Assembly (NCBI GenBank): GCA_034359265.1
Contig: CP136893.1
Location: 21,460,001-21,524,000, forward strand
Direction: 5' to 3'
DNA: 64,000 nucleotides
DNA from: Canna indica
Taxonomy: Eukaryota > Streptophyta > Magnoliopsida > Zingiberales > Cannaceae
The position numbers and the translations under genes are program-made. Below, one piece after another: positions 49,102 through 60,024 of the stretch (positions are counted from its first letter, which is position 1; every line of letters begins with the position of its first letter). A model generated the notes under the pieces. That model worked only from the letters and a program-made list of their open reading frames with translations. It searched no databases and was not told the DNA's origin.

Positions 49102-49277
49102 GTACTGCACTTACGTTTTTATTTTAACTGTTAACTAATTATTCTAAATTTCGACAGCATCTCCCTACAGTTCTCCGAATACGCATATCATCTGGGCGCG
49201 TATCGGAGAACAAGAGAGATGTTGTCGAAATTTAGAATAATTAGTTAACAGTTAAAATAAAAACGTAAGTGCAGTAC
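49102..49277. repeat. ~176-bp palindrome in the TNP2 leader of CACTA B
   Basis: The arms 49102-49184 and 49195-49277 are complementary almost throughout, from GTACTGCACTTACGTTTTTA to its exact complement at the other end, with a ~10-nt loop around ATATCATCTG. It starts 60 bp upstream of the transposase ATG. Element A has a decayed copy and element C retains only one arm. Confidence 0.93.
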
Positions 49278-49490
49278 AAATAACTATATTCCCAAATTAT
49301 CCAATCAGGGACAATTCAAGAATTGTACATCGTATAAAAGATCATCTACTTCTTTTACACGAACATACAATCCCCGAACGGATCTAAGGTTTTGCTAAAT
49401 CATATCCGATTCGTCGATGCGTACGTGAAACATATCAACTCGTCGGATGGATGATTATTTTCTAAATGTTTCGAGACAGTTCGAGTCCAT

Positions 49491-49750
49491 ATTGGACGAT
49501 TTCGGCGCGCGTCCGAAGTGGACGATTCCGGCGCGAGTCCGAAGTGGACGATTCCGGCGCGAGTCCGAATTGGACGATTCTGGCGCGCGTCCGAAGTGGA
49601 CGATTCCGGCGCGAGTCCGAATTGGACGATTCCGGCGCGCGTCCGAAGTGGACGATTCCGACGCGAGTCCGAATTGGACGATTCCGGCGCGAGTCTGAAT
49701 TGGACGATTTCGGCGCGCGTCCGAAGTGGACGATTCCGGCGCGCGTCCGA
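49491..49750 (-). repeat. 26-bp minisatellite, 10 units (CACTA B)
   Basis: Exactly ten 26-bp units (260 bp) with core TGGACGATTCCGGCGCGAGT and positions alternating AAG/AAT and GAG/GCG. The frames it produces on the plus strand are repeat translations, not genes. Confidence 0.93.
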
Positions 49751-50172
49751 AATTAATCTAAACCCTAATAATTAATCTAACAAATTAAACAATTAATCTA
49801 AACATTTAATTAACATTTATAAAATAATTAATTAACAATTTCAAAACAATATATATATATATATATATTCCGGCGCCGGAGTCCACCCTCCGGCGCCGGC
49901 GTACAGTGGCCGGACACACTGTCCGGCCACTGTAGAAGGTTCGGCGGCGGCCATAGGCCGACCGCCGCCGGCCGAAACCCTAGAAATAGGGTTTCGGTCG
50001 GATTTTAGCATCTCCGGCCGAAACTGTATAGGCCGGCCGATCAACATACCGGCAGCGGCGCGGCGGCGAGAGGCGTCGGCGTCGGCAGCAGCGGCAGCGG
50101 CGGCGAGAGGAGTCGGCAGGAGCGGCGGCGGCAGAAGCGGGAGGAAGAAGGGTCGGGCGCGAGAGCGTGCCC

Positions 50173-50180
50173 TATATAAA
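50173..50180 (-). promoter_or_regulatory. TATA box of the CACTA B transposase gene
   Basis: TTTATATA (minus strand) lies just inside the subterminal hairpins and about 1.13 kb before the ATG. A leader of that length, containing the minisatellite and palindrome, probably includes an intron. Confidence 0.6.
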
Positions 50181-50184
50181 CTTA

Positions 50185-50475
50185 TCAGCAACGGCTCACT
50201 CGCCCGTTAGAACGCCGTGGCTGATAAGTTATCATCAGCAACGGCTCACTTATCCGTTAGTAAGCCGTTGCTGAAGATTAAATAATTAGCAACGGCTCTC
50301 CTTTCCGTCAGAAAGCCGTTGCTGATAATTAAAATAATCCGCAATGGCTCGGTTGTCCGTTAGAACGCCGTTGCAGATACAGATATCTGCAACGGCTCGA
50401 GCGGCCGTAAGAACGCCGTTGCAAATAGCAACGGCTTGAGCGGCCGTTGCTGATAGTCGTTGCTGAAGACCAAGT
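50185..50475 (-). repeat. 5' subterminal hairpin repeats of CACTA B
   Basis: Five to six units such as AGCAACGGCTCACTTATCCG and AGCCGTTGCTGA alternate, the last next to the right TIR. Confidence 0.8.
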
Positions 50476-50486
50476 TTGTAGTAGTG

Positions 50487-51477
50487 GGATATCATCTATC
50501 CAAATATTTCCATGCTTCATTGTCGGATGGATGAGTCATTACTGTATCATCACCTTGCATGCCAACTCATATAGGGGGCAGTCTTTTTTGACATAAATAA
50601 TCTTTGAAGCCTCGATGTCAGTCGAAAATACCGAAGCACCTTAAAGGGGATATTTTTTGTCGGACCGATTTATTCTCCTTGTAATGAGGATGTTCACATA
50701 TCGGGCATTGCTCCAACTGTGCATTTTCTTTATAATATAAAATGCAGTTATTTGGGCACACGTGTATCTTTTCGTACCCAAACCCCAATTTCTTCATCAA
50801 CTTTTTTGTCTTATAAAAAGTTGGCTCAAACTTATTATCTGGAGGTAGCATACCATTGATAAAGCCTGCAATTCGATCAAACGCAACCCTGCTGATATTA
50901 CAATCGGACTTGATGTTCAGGAGTTGCGTCATTGCCAAAAATCTTGTATATTTAGGATAATTCTCATACAAAGGTTCATCGGTAGCTTTCAACATCTCCT
51001 AAAATTCTCCAGCCTCCTTATTCGGCAATTCAATTTGTATCGCAGGTTGTTCTTCAATGACTTCAACTGTCGTAGTATATGCTAGTTGTATCATCTCAAT
51101 CACTGACTCAACATTGTCATTTAAATGGAATTATCCGCCAAGACTTTCCAGAATCATTGTTCTATAAGGATTAGGTGGATTGGAAGAAGAAACAACCATA
51201 ATAGAGGATTCACCATGAGTTTGGACAATAGGATTGCTCGATGTCCCGACTTGACATGACTCTCCGTGACAATTCCATACAAAACATCTTGGTGTTAATC
51301 CTTTCCTGATCCAAAAATCTTATGTTCGAATATTTTCGGCACAGACATCGAATTTTATCACTACTAAGGAATTTTTGATTCGAGTAGATGAAATTTAAGA
51401 AGTAAGTTACGCCTACTCGAAATTCGTCGGTACATCCAACTTCGATCGCCCGACATGTCTGTCAAAAAATTGGCAAT
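50487..51477 (-). pseudogene. TNP2-type transposase of CACTA C, N-terminal part
   Basis: It corresponds to the first ~350 residues of the element B protein. The original ATG is changed (ATTGCCA for ATGTCA near 51477). Residues of the associated domain have a deletion after SWMY. An open piece at 50618-50995 keeps the CxxC segment (HVCPNNCILYYKENAQLEQC). Element B inserted at 50487. Confidence 0.88.
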
Positions 51478-51534
51478 ATCTTTAGGTAATGTCTTTAGGT
51501 GGGATGATCCTATTCCATTCGGGATTCATGTTAT

Positions 51535-52287
51535 TTATATTGCACTTAGAATTTTCTTTTAGTCATTAACTTCATTCTAAATTTTGGCAGCATCTCCCTA
51601 CAGTTCTCCGAATACGCATATCATCTGGAAGAGGGGAGGAAGAGCTCACCTCGAAGGCAGCGAGGGAGATTGGGGCCAGTGCGCGGTGCGTGGAGATTGG
51701 GGATCGATCGATCGGCGAGGCCGAGGGCGGAGTCTCCGTTGATGGCGGCTCGACGACGAGAAGGCGACGTTGACGGCGCACGAAGTCGGTGCAGAGGACA
51801 CGATCGACGGCGATGATAACTCGGTTGGCAGCGAAGAGAGAAGAAAGTGGGGAAAGAGGAAGGTCTGGTGCGAACGCAAATAAAAAGGTTTATTACCGAC
51901 GACCCATCAGCCGTCGGTAACCCATGGACAACTACTAATAATATCATCGACGGTCGCATAGCCCTCTCTAAGCCATCGGTGACGTGTTTTTTATTTTCAC
52001 GTCGCATTCGCGCCATCAATTAATAAGCGACAGCCACCGCTAGCCGTGGCTAATTACTTACTTATATCATCGACGGCCCTTTGGCCCCCCGCTACGCCAT
52101 CGTTATTAGGTTATTTCATTTCGCTTTGTGCGTGTCATCAGTTATGAGCGACGGCCTTGGGCGGTCGTATGCGAGCCGCGGCTGATTTGATTATATCAGC
52201 TGCGGCTGTTGGAAAGTCGTGACTAATTCTGTCGGCCTAGGCGATCGTCAATGAGCCCCGTGGCTGATAACTAATATTCTAGTAGTG
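51535..52287 (-). other. Leader and 5' subterminal region of CACTA C
   Basis: It contains one arm of the leader palindrome (51540-51625), a purine/pyrimidine-rich leader (51626-51880), and then subterminal repeats of CATCGACGGC type to the right TIR at 52276-52287. The 26-bp minisatellite of A and B is absent. Confidence 0.7.
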
Positions 52288-52290
52288 TAT

Positions 52291-52949
52291 ATTCTGTAAT
52301 CCTATTATTGAGCTAGATCTGTTATCATTTACAAGGTTTCCAAGAATAGATATTTTAGGACTATTTAAGGCATATGCGACCTTTCTTGCTTTCTACATGA
52401 CTTTGACCATGCAAATGTAATTTTATACAAGTATTATTATTAGATAGGCCTGGCATTAGTACACATATCATACTAGTAGTTGCAGATGTGAAGTTTTTAT
52501 ATAGTTGTTTATTAAAAATTCTTGAGTGATGAATTACAAAACGAACGTCAAGATCGAATTGTATGACTCATTTTAAGCTAAGTTGTCTGTGTATTAGCTT
52601 TTCTAATGCATTATTTTTAACTAATTTCTTACTTCTATTAAGTATTTCGTTCGTGTGAAATTGCAGTTTATGTTGTCCAATTTGTGGTTTTGTTTATTTG
52701 TTAAAGAAATATTTATGTTTATTCTTGCACTACGATAATTTGAAGAGAACCTCGATTAATATTTATGTTAATTACTGATTTTTGTGTGTACCCTGCAATA
52801 ATTGTAAATAGAAAATAAACATTTATAGCAAAAATATTAGTTATGCTTTAAATTAATTTTTAAAATATTCATATTAGATATGACAAAGTATTCATGATGC
52901 ACGTGGAACTATTTTTTTGCATATAAACCTGTGGGTAAAATGGAGCAAC
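52291..52949. other. AT-rich spacer right of CACTA C
   Basis: No gene or element is recognised. It presumably continues the flank at 37691-37909, interrupted by element C. Confidence 0.4.
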
Positions 52950-53929
52950 ATGCCCTCCACCTTAGCTCGGGAGGAACTTGAGCAAACACATAGAAGAGTT
53001 GATGAAGCTAAAAAGCTCTTTGAGGAGCTTCAACAGCATATCAAATCTCAATAAGAGAATATTCAATTTCAGCAAGAACAAATGCAACTATGGAGGTTAG
53101 ATGAAGTTGATGGAAGAGAGAATGGAAGCTTTCTTCCAATCATGTTAGGTAGCTCGGGTATATAACTATAAGTTTCCACTATGAACTTTAAGATTGAAGT
53201 AATATATAGATTTCTATACTGTAATATTATATCATATTATGATATGAATACTTATTTGATTTGTTTACTTAAATGGTAAATGTAATGGCGCAGGTTTTTT
53301 CTACTTGATCATTTTGGTGAGATAGGTGCAAGAGGAGTTAACGGTAGAAGATGATGTGTTAGGATTTTTGTTGGTGTAGGACACTTCTTTTAGGCATATG
53401 AACTATTTTCTAAAATTTTTGGTAACTCTTATTATGTTCGGAATATTTTGTCAACCAAGTTCTTTTATTGTTTTCTTCTTGATAATTAGGAATTGGTAAC
53501 TGTTACTTAGGATACAACATTTTTATTTTAGAGTTTCTAAGAAATGACATATGAAGTAGTATTATATTTTAGTTTTATTATGGTTGTAGAATGTCTACCG
53601 TTAACCACGAATTGTGATGGTTAATGCTTCTGTATCATTTACCATGATTTAGTTCGTCGGAATTCAGAAAAAACATACAAGTATTATAGACAAAATTATC
53701 GTGACAAATGCTCTATTATTATTTAGGGTAAATTATATGGAACCCTCCTCGACTATAGACCATATGTGCAAGACCTACATAAACTACCAAGTGTGCATAG
53801 AACCCTCCCCCCCTCCACTATATTAGTTGTTCAAATAACTTCCCTCCATTAGCTCTCCGTCAAAATAAAGCCATGTAACAGATGATACTTGATACGAGTG
53901 TGCTCATAACCCCCCCTCCCTCATGCCCT

Positions 53930-54085
53930 TCCCCTAGAGCCCACCTCCATCGTTGCCGCCTTCTCCTCCTCCCCTAGAGCCCACCATCACCACCTCCTCT
54001 CTGCCCTTCCCTAGAGCCCACCTTCGCCGTCGTCGCCGCCTCCTCCTCCTCCTCCCTTAGAGCCCACCACCACCACCTCTGCGAT
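53930..54085 (+). repeat. CCCTAGAGCCCACC tandem repeats
   Basis: Four degenerate units of CCCTAGAGCCCACC followed by CCTCC-rich sequence, about 40-50 bp each. No coding role is evident. Confidence 0.6.
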
Positions 54086-54337
54086 CGTGTTGTAAATAGT
54101 ATTTGTCGCATGATGTACTATTCACAATTTTTTCCTGGGTAAAACATTTTTATGTTGAATTGACATGTAGTAATTACCACGAAATATAGTGTTATACAAA
54201 TTCGTATATGACAAATAATAACAATACATTTGTGGCAACTGGTATATATTATTTCCACGAGCACCAATGTTTGTGACTGATCGGTTGCCATGCTATCAAT
54301 ATCCACAAGTAAGCAACGACAATTGTTTTGTGACTAA

Positions 54338-55446
54338 GGGTTCGTTCATTTCGCAAACAGTTTAGTACAGAACAGACTAGTCAGTATTGTATAAGGTTGT
54401 ACATGACAACATAATAAATAATCACATGTTCGTTTCGCACGGTACTATATATCAAATTTGGTACTATCTTGTGTTCGCTTTGTATTATCACAACACAGGA
54501 TAAGATAATTTGATGAAAATATCCTTTGTACTATTTTTTTTTCATTTCATCATATAAAGCATACTAGACAATATTATATATTGTTATAATAAAATATTCA
54601 TTTTAATTAACATGACAATTATAATTCTAATTAATAAGCTTTATTATAATTATATCACAAGTAGATTAATTAACTAACATATTGCGACATGGAGGCCTCG
54701 GTGTTGTCGATAACGTAGCCACACTGCCTCCTATACTGAGTATATATGCTAACATATTGAGTATATCTGACTACAAAGAAAGTATACATGATCATAATAT
54801 TTTATTTGACTAAAGATCAATTTTCGATCCAAAAATAGTCTCGATAAATAGAGATATATCTCATTTGAATATATTATATTTTAATCCAAATATATTCTTC
54901 ATAAATATAAATACATACTCAATTTCTATCAAAATATTTTTTTTTTGAGTCTAAATATATTCTCTTTTAATCCAAATATTTAATCTAAACATGGATATAT
55001 ACCCGATTTCTACCAAATTATACTATATTTGAGTCCAAATATATTTTCTCTAAATATAGATATATACTCAAAACTCAATTTCTATCAAATATATATTTTT
55101 GAGTCTAAATATACTTTCTTTTCATTCAAATATACTCTCTTTATATATATATACTCATTTTTATCAAAATATACTATCTTTTAATCCAAATATATTATCT
55201 TTAAATATAAATATATTCATTTTTGGAAAATTGAACATTTTTGAAAATAATTTACGTATATTGAAAATATAAACAAGACTATTGTTGTCATTTTCAACAT
55301 TGTACCAAAGTAACAAGAAAATGAGCCTGGTGTACTGTCCCAAGATGTCATTCTTATCCTGTCCATGGTATATTTTCGCAAACGAACATAGGACAACTTG
55401 TGTTGTCCAGTGCTGTACCTTAAAATTATGCGAAATGAACGAACCC
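54338..55446. mobile_element. Tourist-like (PIF/Harbinger) MITE 1
   Basis: TIRs GGGTTCGTTCATTTCGCA and TGCGAAATGAACGAACCC are perfect and flanked by the 3-bp duplication TAA (54335-54337, 55447-55449). Its 1109 bp are AT-rich with repeated CCAAATATATTCTC phrases and have no ORF. Confidence 0.88.
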
Positions 55447-56325
55447 TAAAACTCGGTAGCCACAATAGTAAAGCAGTTAGTCACAAAAATAATTACGGCA
55501 AATGATCATATCTGTTGTAGTGACCTAATGCTTGCTTAGTTGGATGCACCCCCATGACCTCCGAGTGTTCCACACCTTGTAGCCAGCTAATATGGAGTTT
55601 ACCCCCTTATTTCTCCTTATTTCTTTCCATCACTTCAATTTCCATTCTACTGGTGCTTTCCATTTTTTAAAAAATTGTCCTCCCTTACCCATTTGTTCCA
55701 AAGCAGCACTTTCATGCCGTTGTCATCTTCCATACTAGATATTGTGTTTTGGCAATCATCGTTAATTACCTTCTTTCCATTCTTCTTGCTCACACCAGTA
55801 TTCAAGATCTTCTTATCATGACGATCATCTTCTAGTTTGTAGGATTATCCAAAACCTCAAAAGGATTGTTTAATCCTCCTGATGCCTTAAAGTTCTCTCT
55901 CTGAAAATTCCTTTTAATTCTTTGCACCTGTACCCAAGGCCAAAACAAAACTTCCTCATCATTTTCCTTACTCATATTAGATTTAGTTACTTCATTTGTG
56001 ATATTTTCTTCTTTCTTAAACAAACAACTTTCTTCATTGTGACCAATTCTTTCGCACTTGAAACCTTTAGGATGGTTCTTATGGGCAATTGACTGAAAAA
56101 AGCTTCAACTTTTTGTATTCATCCAAATTTTTTGTTCCGTCGGCTTTCTAATATCCAACAATACACATACCATAGCAAATTTGCCCCTCTCACATGATAA
56201 AGTATATTCATCTATTTTTACATGTTTCCCTACAACTACAGCTATTTGAGGAAGAATCATTATACACATAAATTCGTAGGGAAGACTAGGAAGTTGTATA
56301 TGTTTTTGATTGAAGCCAGGGTGAT

Positions 56326-56733
56326 GTGGTCCTACGCATCTACTAGTCTGGTGCGACTCCGACGGAGGACCTGCAAAGATACTTTGACGCTCAAGTAAGA
56401 ATGAATTTTAGGTGATGAATATAAAATTGGAATCGAGAGTATATGTGATGTGCATTGTGTCTATTTATAGTGCAAGATAAAGAATGTCTCGAGCGATGAT
56501 GCCTCCCTAAATCTCATAGGGATATACTCAGAATGAATCGAGGTTGATTTAGGAGATGTCAGGCTCATTACTACCGATCGAATCCCTAGCAATTAATGAT
56601 AACGTTGGTGTCCTTGTATGGCCGGGTGGAACTCTCGGACGGAGTAGTATTTTGGCTTAACTTGAGTTTGGTTCATACGTGTGAGTGCTTCTGAGCCTGA
56701 TCCGACTGGGCCCAAAGTGCTAGTCCAGTCCAA
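56326..56733. mobile_element. Insert of unknown type in the LINE remnant
   Basis: The LINE reading frame stops after VPVW and resumes about 0.4 kb away. The inserted sequence starts near TGTGGTCCTACGCATCTACT and ends near AGTGCTAGTCCAGTCCAAT. It could be a short solo LTR (TG...CA ends), but no clear duplication was found. Confidence 0.4.
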
Positions 56734-57147
56734 TATCCACACTGGTACTACAGATATCACCTCTTTTAGTGGTTGAAAATTTTCTTTCCAAGGTATTATC
56801 GAGATAGCTTGCCCCTGAGAAGGACCTTTGAAAAATATACTCTTCAGTAATCATCCTCGTTAGCAAATTTAAAAGCGAGCAATCCAGTTAAAAAATCCAT
56901 AATCTTGGAATCCCTTTTTAATTTTCATAATTTCACCGGGTCTCAAGGCAGAGAGTTCTTGCAAAAAATTATTATATAGAAATATTTTGCAGCCATACCT
57001 CGCGATCTCTAGATCTTCATCAGCTATGAATACTCTTCCTTTTGATTTTGCTTGAATTTTTGCTATCTTTTCATTATCCTTTGACCTTCTTCGTTCTTCC
57101 TCCTCGCCATGCTGAATAATCTCACACAGGAAACTGCATGATTCTTA

Positions 57148-57977
57148 GGTGCTGTTTGGTTAGCGAAAATTATTTTCTGGTTTGGTTTCAGTGAAACTGA
57201 AAACTTGATTTCGAAAACTTGGTTTTGGTTTCTAGTTTTCAGTTTTCTGAAAACGCGTTTGGTTAATAAAAACAACATCAGTTTTAGTTAGTTGAAACCA
57301 GTAAATATTTATTTAATTATAAAAAATAATATTAATTTTCCTTGAATATTTTTAGTAGTAATTCAATGTTTAGTTAGTTTATAAAATTAAATATTTGTTA
57401 ATATGGTTACAAAATATTTAAATGATTTAATTAATTAAGTTATTGATAATTTAAGATTTTTTTGTTCAATTAGATATAAAAATTAATTAATAGTTATTAT
57501 AAAATTTCAAAAAAAAATAAGTCCAATGATCTAAAATTAAGTTTGATTAAATTATAAATAGATCAACTTTAAGAAAATTGAGTTATTTAAAATTTGGGTT
57601 TGAGTCAATTAAATATAAATTGGTTTAATTATTTTATAAATTTAAGATAAAAGTTTGAGTTAAAAATGATGATTTTTATTTTTATTTTTAAAAATTCGAT
57701 ATAGTTTGATTTATTTTTAAATTAATTAATTTTATAAAAAAATATTTATAATTACAAAGTTGTCACAGCATTTTGATAACGAAACCGACAGTCTCGAAAT
57801 CACAAAAAACAACATTCTGTTGTTTTCATTTTTATTAAGAAAACTGGTTTCGTTTTCATTCTGGTTTCGATTCAGTTTCACGAAAACACTAAACCAAACA
57901 CGTTTTTGTAAGCAGTTTTGGTTTCAGTAAAACTGAAACCATGAAAATAGACTTAATTTCGCTAACCAAACAGACCC
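57148..57977. mobile_element. Tourist-like (PIF/Harbinger) MITE 2
   Basis: The ends GGTGCTGTTTGGTTAGCGAA and TTCGCTAACCAAACAGACCC are inverted repeats flanked by TTA (57145-57147, 57978-57980). Both ends then continue as GGTTTCAGT-type inverted repeats. It is 830 bp, non-coding, and lies in the LINE remnant. Confidence 0.9.
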
Positions 57978-58404
57978 TTATATTTCAAATCCACCTCTTT
58001 CCACGTGATTTCCCCATCTCGCTTGATCTCTTCAACCACGCCAGCTTCTAAGGATTTTGTGTCCTTCTCCTTTATTTGAATCAAAATAGTTGGATCAGAC
58101 GAATTCAACGGTTCCTTTAATTTTGCCTTGAGATGAGCGCCAAAAGTTTCGCCCTTCTCTCCCTCTCAATCTGAATCACTTAATTACACTCAATATTAAT
58201 ATTTATTATTGAAAATAGTTGACTTTTGAATTTAGTTGAGCCGTGCTTCATTATAATCAATCTCCTCAAATTTTTCAAGTCATGAAGATAACTTAAACTT
58301 GTATACAAAATTAAATATGTTCAAACAAGCTGATTTTGTTTGGGTCAAAATTCATTGCTATGCTTTTTTTCCCCTATTTTTTTTTTAAGTTAAGAATAAA
58401 AAAA

Positions 58405-58950
58405 GTAATTACCTAAATATATCCTGAACTATACATTTTATCTCATTTGTGGCCAATTTCAAAATATTATCAAATTATATTTCGAACTTTGACATTTGTC
58501 TCAATTATATCCTCCCATCAATTCTTCGTCAGCAACACCGTTAAGGCAATGACGTGGCACTCTGACGTGGATTAAAATAATATTTTTATTTAAAAAATAT
58601 AAAAATTACTTTAATTTATATTAAATAATATAAAATAATATTTTTTATTTTATATTAAAGAATCAAGCCATGTCGAGAGTGAACATGGAGTAATTTTTTA
58701 ATATAAAAATATAAAATAATATTTTATACTATTTAATATAAATTGACATAATTTTTTAATATTTTATATATAAAAAATATTATTTTAATCCATATCAGAA
58801 CGCCACATCATCGCTTTAACGGTGGACGGAGAGTTGACGGTAGGATGTAATTGAGATAAATGTCAATATTCATAATACAATTTGGTAATATTATGAAATT
58901 GATAACAAATGAGACAAAATGTATAGTTCTGAATATATTTAGATAATTAT
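58405..58950. mobile_element. Long-TIR Mutator-like MITE
   Basis: TIRs of about 180-200 bp occupy most of the 546 bp, starting TAATTACCTAAATATATCCT and ending in its near complement. The arms carry GACGTGGCACTCTGACGTGG and its degraded partner. The flanks are A-rich (AATAAAAAAA and GAAAAAAAA), a plausible 9-bp duplication. Confidence 0.7.
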
Positions 58951-59405
58951 CCGAAAAAAAATCCTATATTCATACCCAAAATCAAATTTGAAAAACAAAT
59001 CCACTAAGTCAATTTATTATTTAAATTAATTTTTGTGCTAAAAACATATAGTTATGTATTTTATTTTTATATTTCTTAGTCCTTACGTAGATATTTTTAG
59101 TTTTTATTAAAAATTTGACATGGTTAATTTTTTGAATTTTCAAATAAAAATGTTAATTTGGAAAGGATAAAAAAGAAATCCAACTCAACCCTAAAAAATG
59201 TATGTAGTCCATTTGTTTTAAATTAGGATAGAATATGATAGGAAGACAAAATAAAGAGAATTCAGCAAAGAAAATCTATTCGATAAATATTGAATATGAT
59301 ATCAATCTTTTATATATAAATATATATTAATTACGTATAGAATGAATAAGAAATTAAAAATGATCTATTGTTCTATTCACTTTCAATTCCCATCATAGGT
59401 GATCT

Positions 59406-60016
59406 TAGGGGCGTGTATCGGTTCGATTCGATTAATAACCGAATCAAATCATCGATTAACCGAACCGAATCAAAATTTTTTTTTTAACCATTTATCGAAT
59501 CAAAAAAATTCGATTAATTCGGTTCGGTTAACCGAATTTTCGGTTCGATTAATTTGATTTGGTAAATCAAAAATATTAAAAAAAAATCAAAAAAAATATT
59601 TGCCAAGACTTAAACCCTGGTAAGTAGGAATACCAAACTTTAACTTCATAAGTCATTAATCATCTTAGCAAACTTCATTACCAATTTATATCTAACTAAC
59701 ACATATTATATATATAATAGAATATAAAATAAATAATAATAAACATGCAATAGGAATCAAACTTGGATGAGCAGGAGTATTAAAATTTCACTTAACTACC
59801 AAGACAAATATCAATATATGATATAAATTTTATTATACATATATATATTCGATAAATTCGATTAAAATTAATTTTTTCGATAAATTCACAGAACCGAACC
59901 GAAAATTGAAATCCCAAAATAATTTAACCAAAAACCGAACCGAAAAAATTCGGTCCGATCGGTTTCAGGTTCGGTTCGATCGATTTTGATATATCGGAGA
60001 ATCTTGCTCACCCTTT
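59406..60016. mobile_element. hAT-type MITE, copy 3
   Basis: It starts TAGGGGCGTGTA and ends TGCTCACCCTTT (decayed TIR) with the 8-bp duplication GGTGATCT (59398-59405, 60017-60024). CGGTT/AACCG blocks flank an AT-rich middle with the two tRNA-like segments in inverted orientation relative to copy 2 (around 59597-59690 and 59755-59815). It lies 0.4 kb upstream of the BolA2 ATG. Confidence 0.88.
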
Positions 60017-60024
60017 GGTGATCT

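Larger units (their letters stand above)
43239..50486 (-). mobile_element. CACTA element B, the best-preserved copy
   Basis: The 7248-bp element has TIRs CACTACTAGAAA and CACTACTACAAA (right end, minus strand), and duplication GGA at 43236-43238 and 50487-50489. The empty-site sequence is present in its own transposase gene at about 47978-48005 because the host gene is a relative. The order from the right end inward is subterminal hairpins, TATA box, GC-rich leader, 26-bp minisatellite, palindrome, TNP2 gene, five-exon second gene, 3' subterminal hairpins. It inserted inside the transposase gene of element C. Confidence 0.94.
37913..52287 (-). mobile_element. CACTA element C (old, host of element B)
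   Basis: The ends are CACTACTAGAAT and ATTCTAGTAGTG with duplication TAT (37910-37912, 52288-52290). Subtracting element B and the hAT MITE leaves about 6.6 kb. It encodes the same pair of genes as A and B, both full of stops. Its subterminal repeats (CATCGACGGC / GCCGTCG types) differ from the GCAACGGC repeats of A and B although the TIRs agree. Confidence 0.92.
52950..55522 (+). mobile_element. 3' remnant of another CACTA element
   Basis: The frame at about 52945-53150 (LAREELEQTHRRVDEAKKLF, then EELQQHIKSQ) resembles the coiled-coil end of CACTA accessory proteins. After it come AT-rich DNA, repeats such as GTGGCAAC / TAGCCACAA and the possible terminus CTGTTGTAGTG at 55512-55522. A CTAGAGCCCACC-type tandem repeat lies at 53930-54080, and a Tourist-like MITE is inserted. 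The left end and transposase are absent. The assignment is tentative. Confidence 0.45.
55540..58170 (-). pseudogene. LINE (L1-type) ORF1 remnant, DUF4283
   Basis: Reading on the minus strand from about 58150: a charged N-terminus (AKLKEPLNSSDPTILIQIKE), then past the inserted MITE a DUF4283-like domain (FANEDDY..., KGPSQGQAISIIPWKENFQP, LKEVISVVPVW; then LPSLPYEFMCIMILPQIAVV and HVKIDEYTLSCERGKFAMVC), then a partial zinc knuckle (ERIGHNEESC) and FWPWVQVQRIKRN. This is the layout of plant L1 ORF1, an RNA-binding protein. It is broken by stops, frame changes, a Tourist MITE at 57148 and an extra ~0.4 kb at about 56326-56733. No ORF2 (endonuclease/RT) is present in the window. Confidence 0.72.

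Noticed and set aside
49447..49775. Three overlapping plus-strand frames of 83-96 aa with repeated WTIPARVR-like residues
   Set aside because: They are translations of the 26-bp minisatellite in successive frames (26 is not a multiple of 3), not a repeat protein.
49841..50191. 116-aa minus-strand frame in the CACTA B leader, rich in Ala, Arg and Pro
   Set aside because: It lies in the GC-rich leader between TATA box and minisatellite; no homology, and the equivalent in A is not open.
52730..52760. CACTACGATAA as left end of the CACTA remnant ending at 55522
   Set aside because: Flanking triplets (TTG on the left, ACC on the right) do not match, and no subterminal repeats lie next to it.
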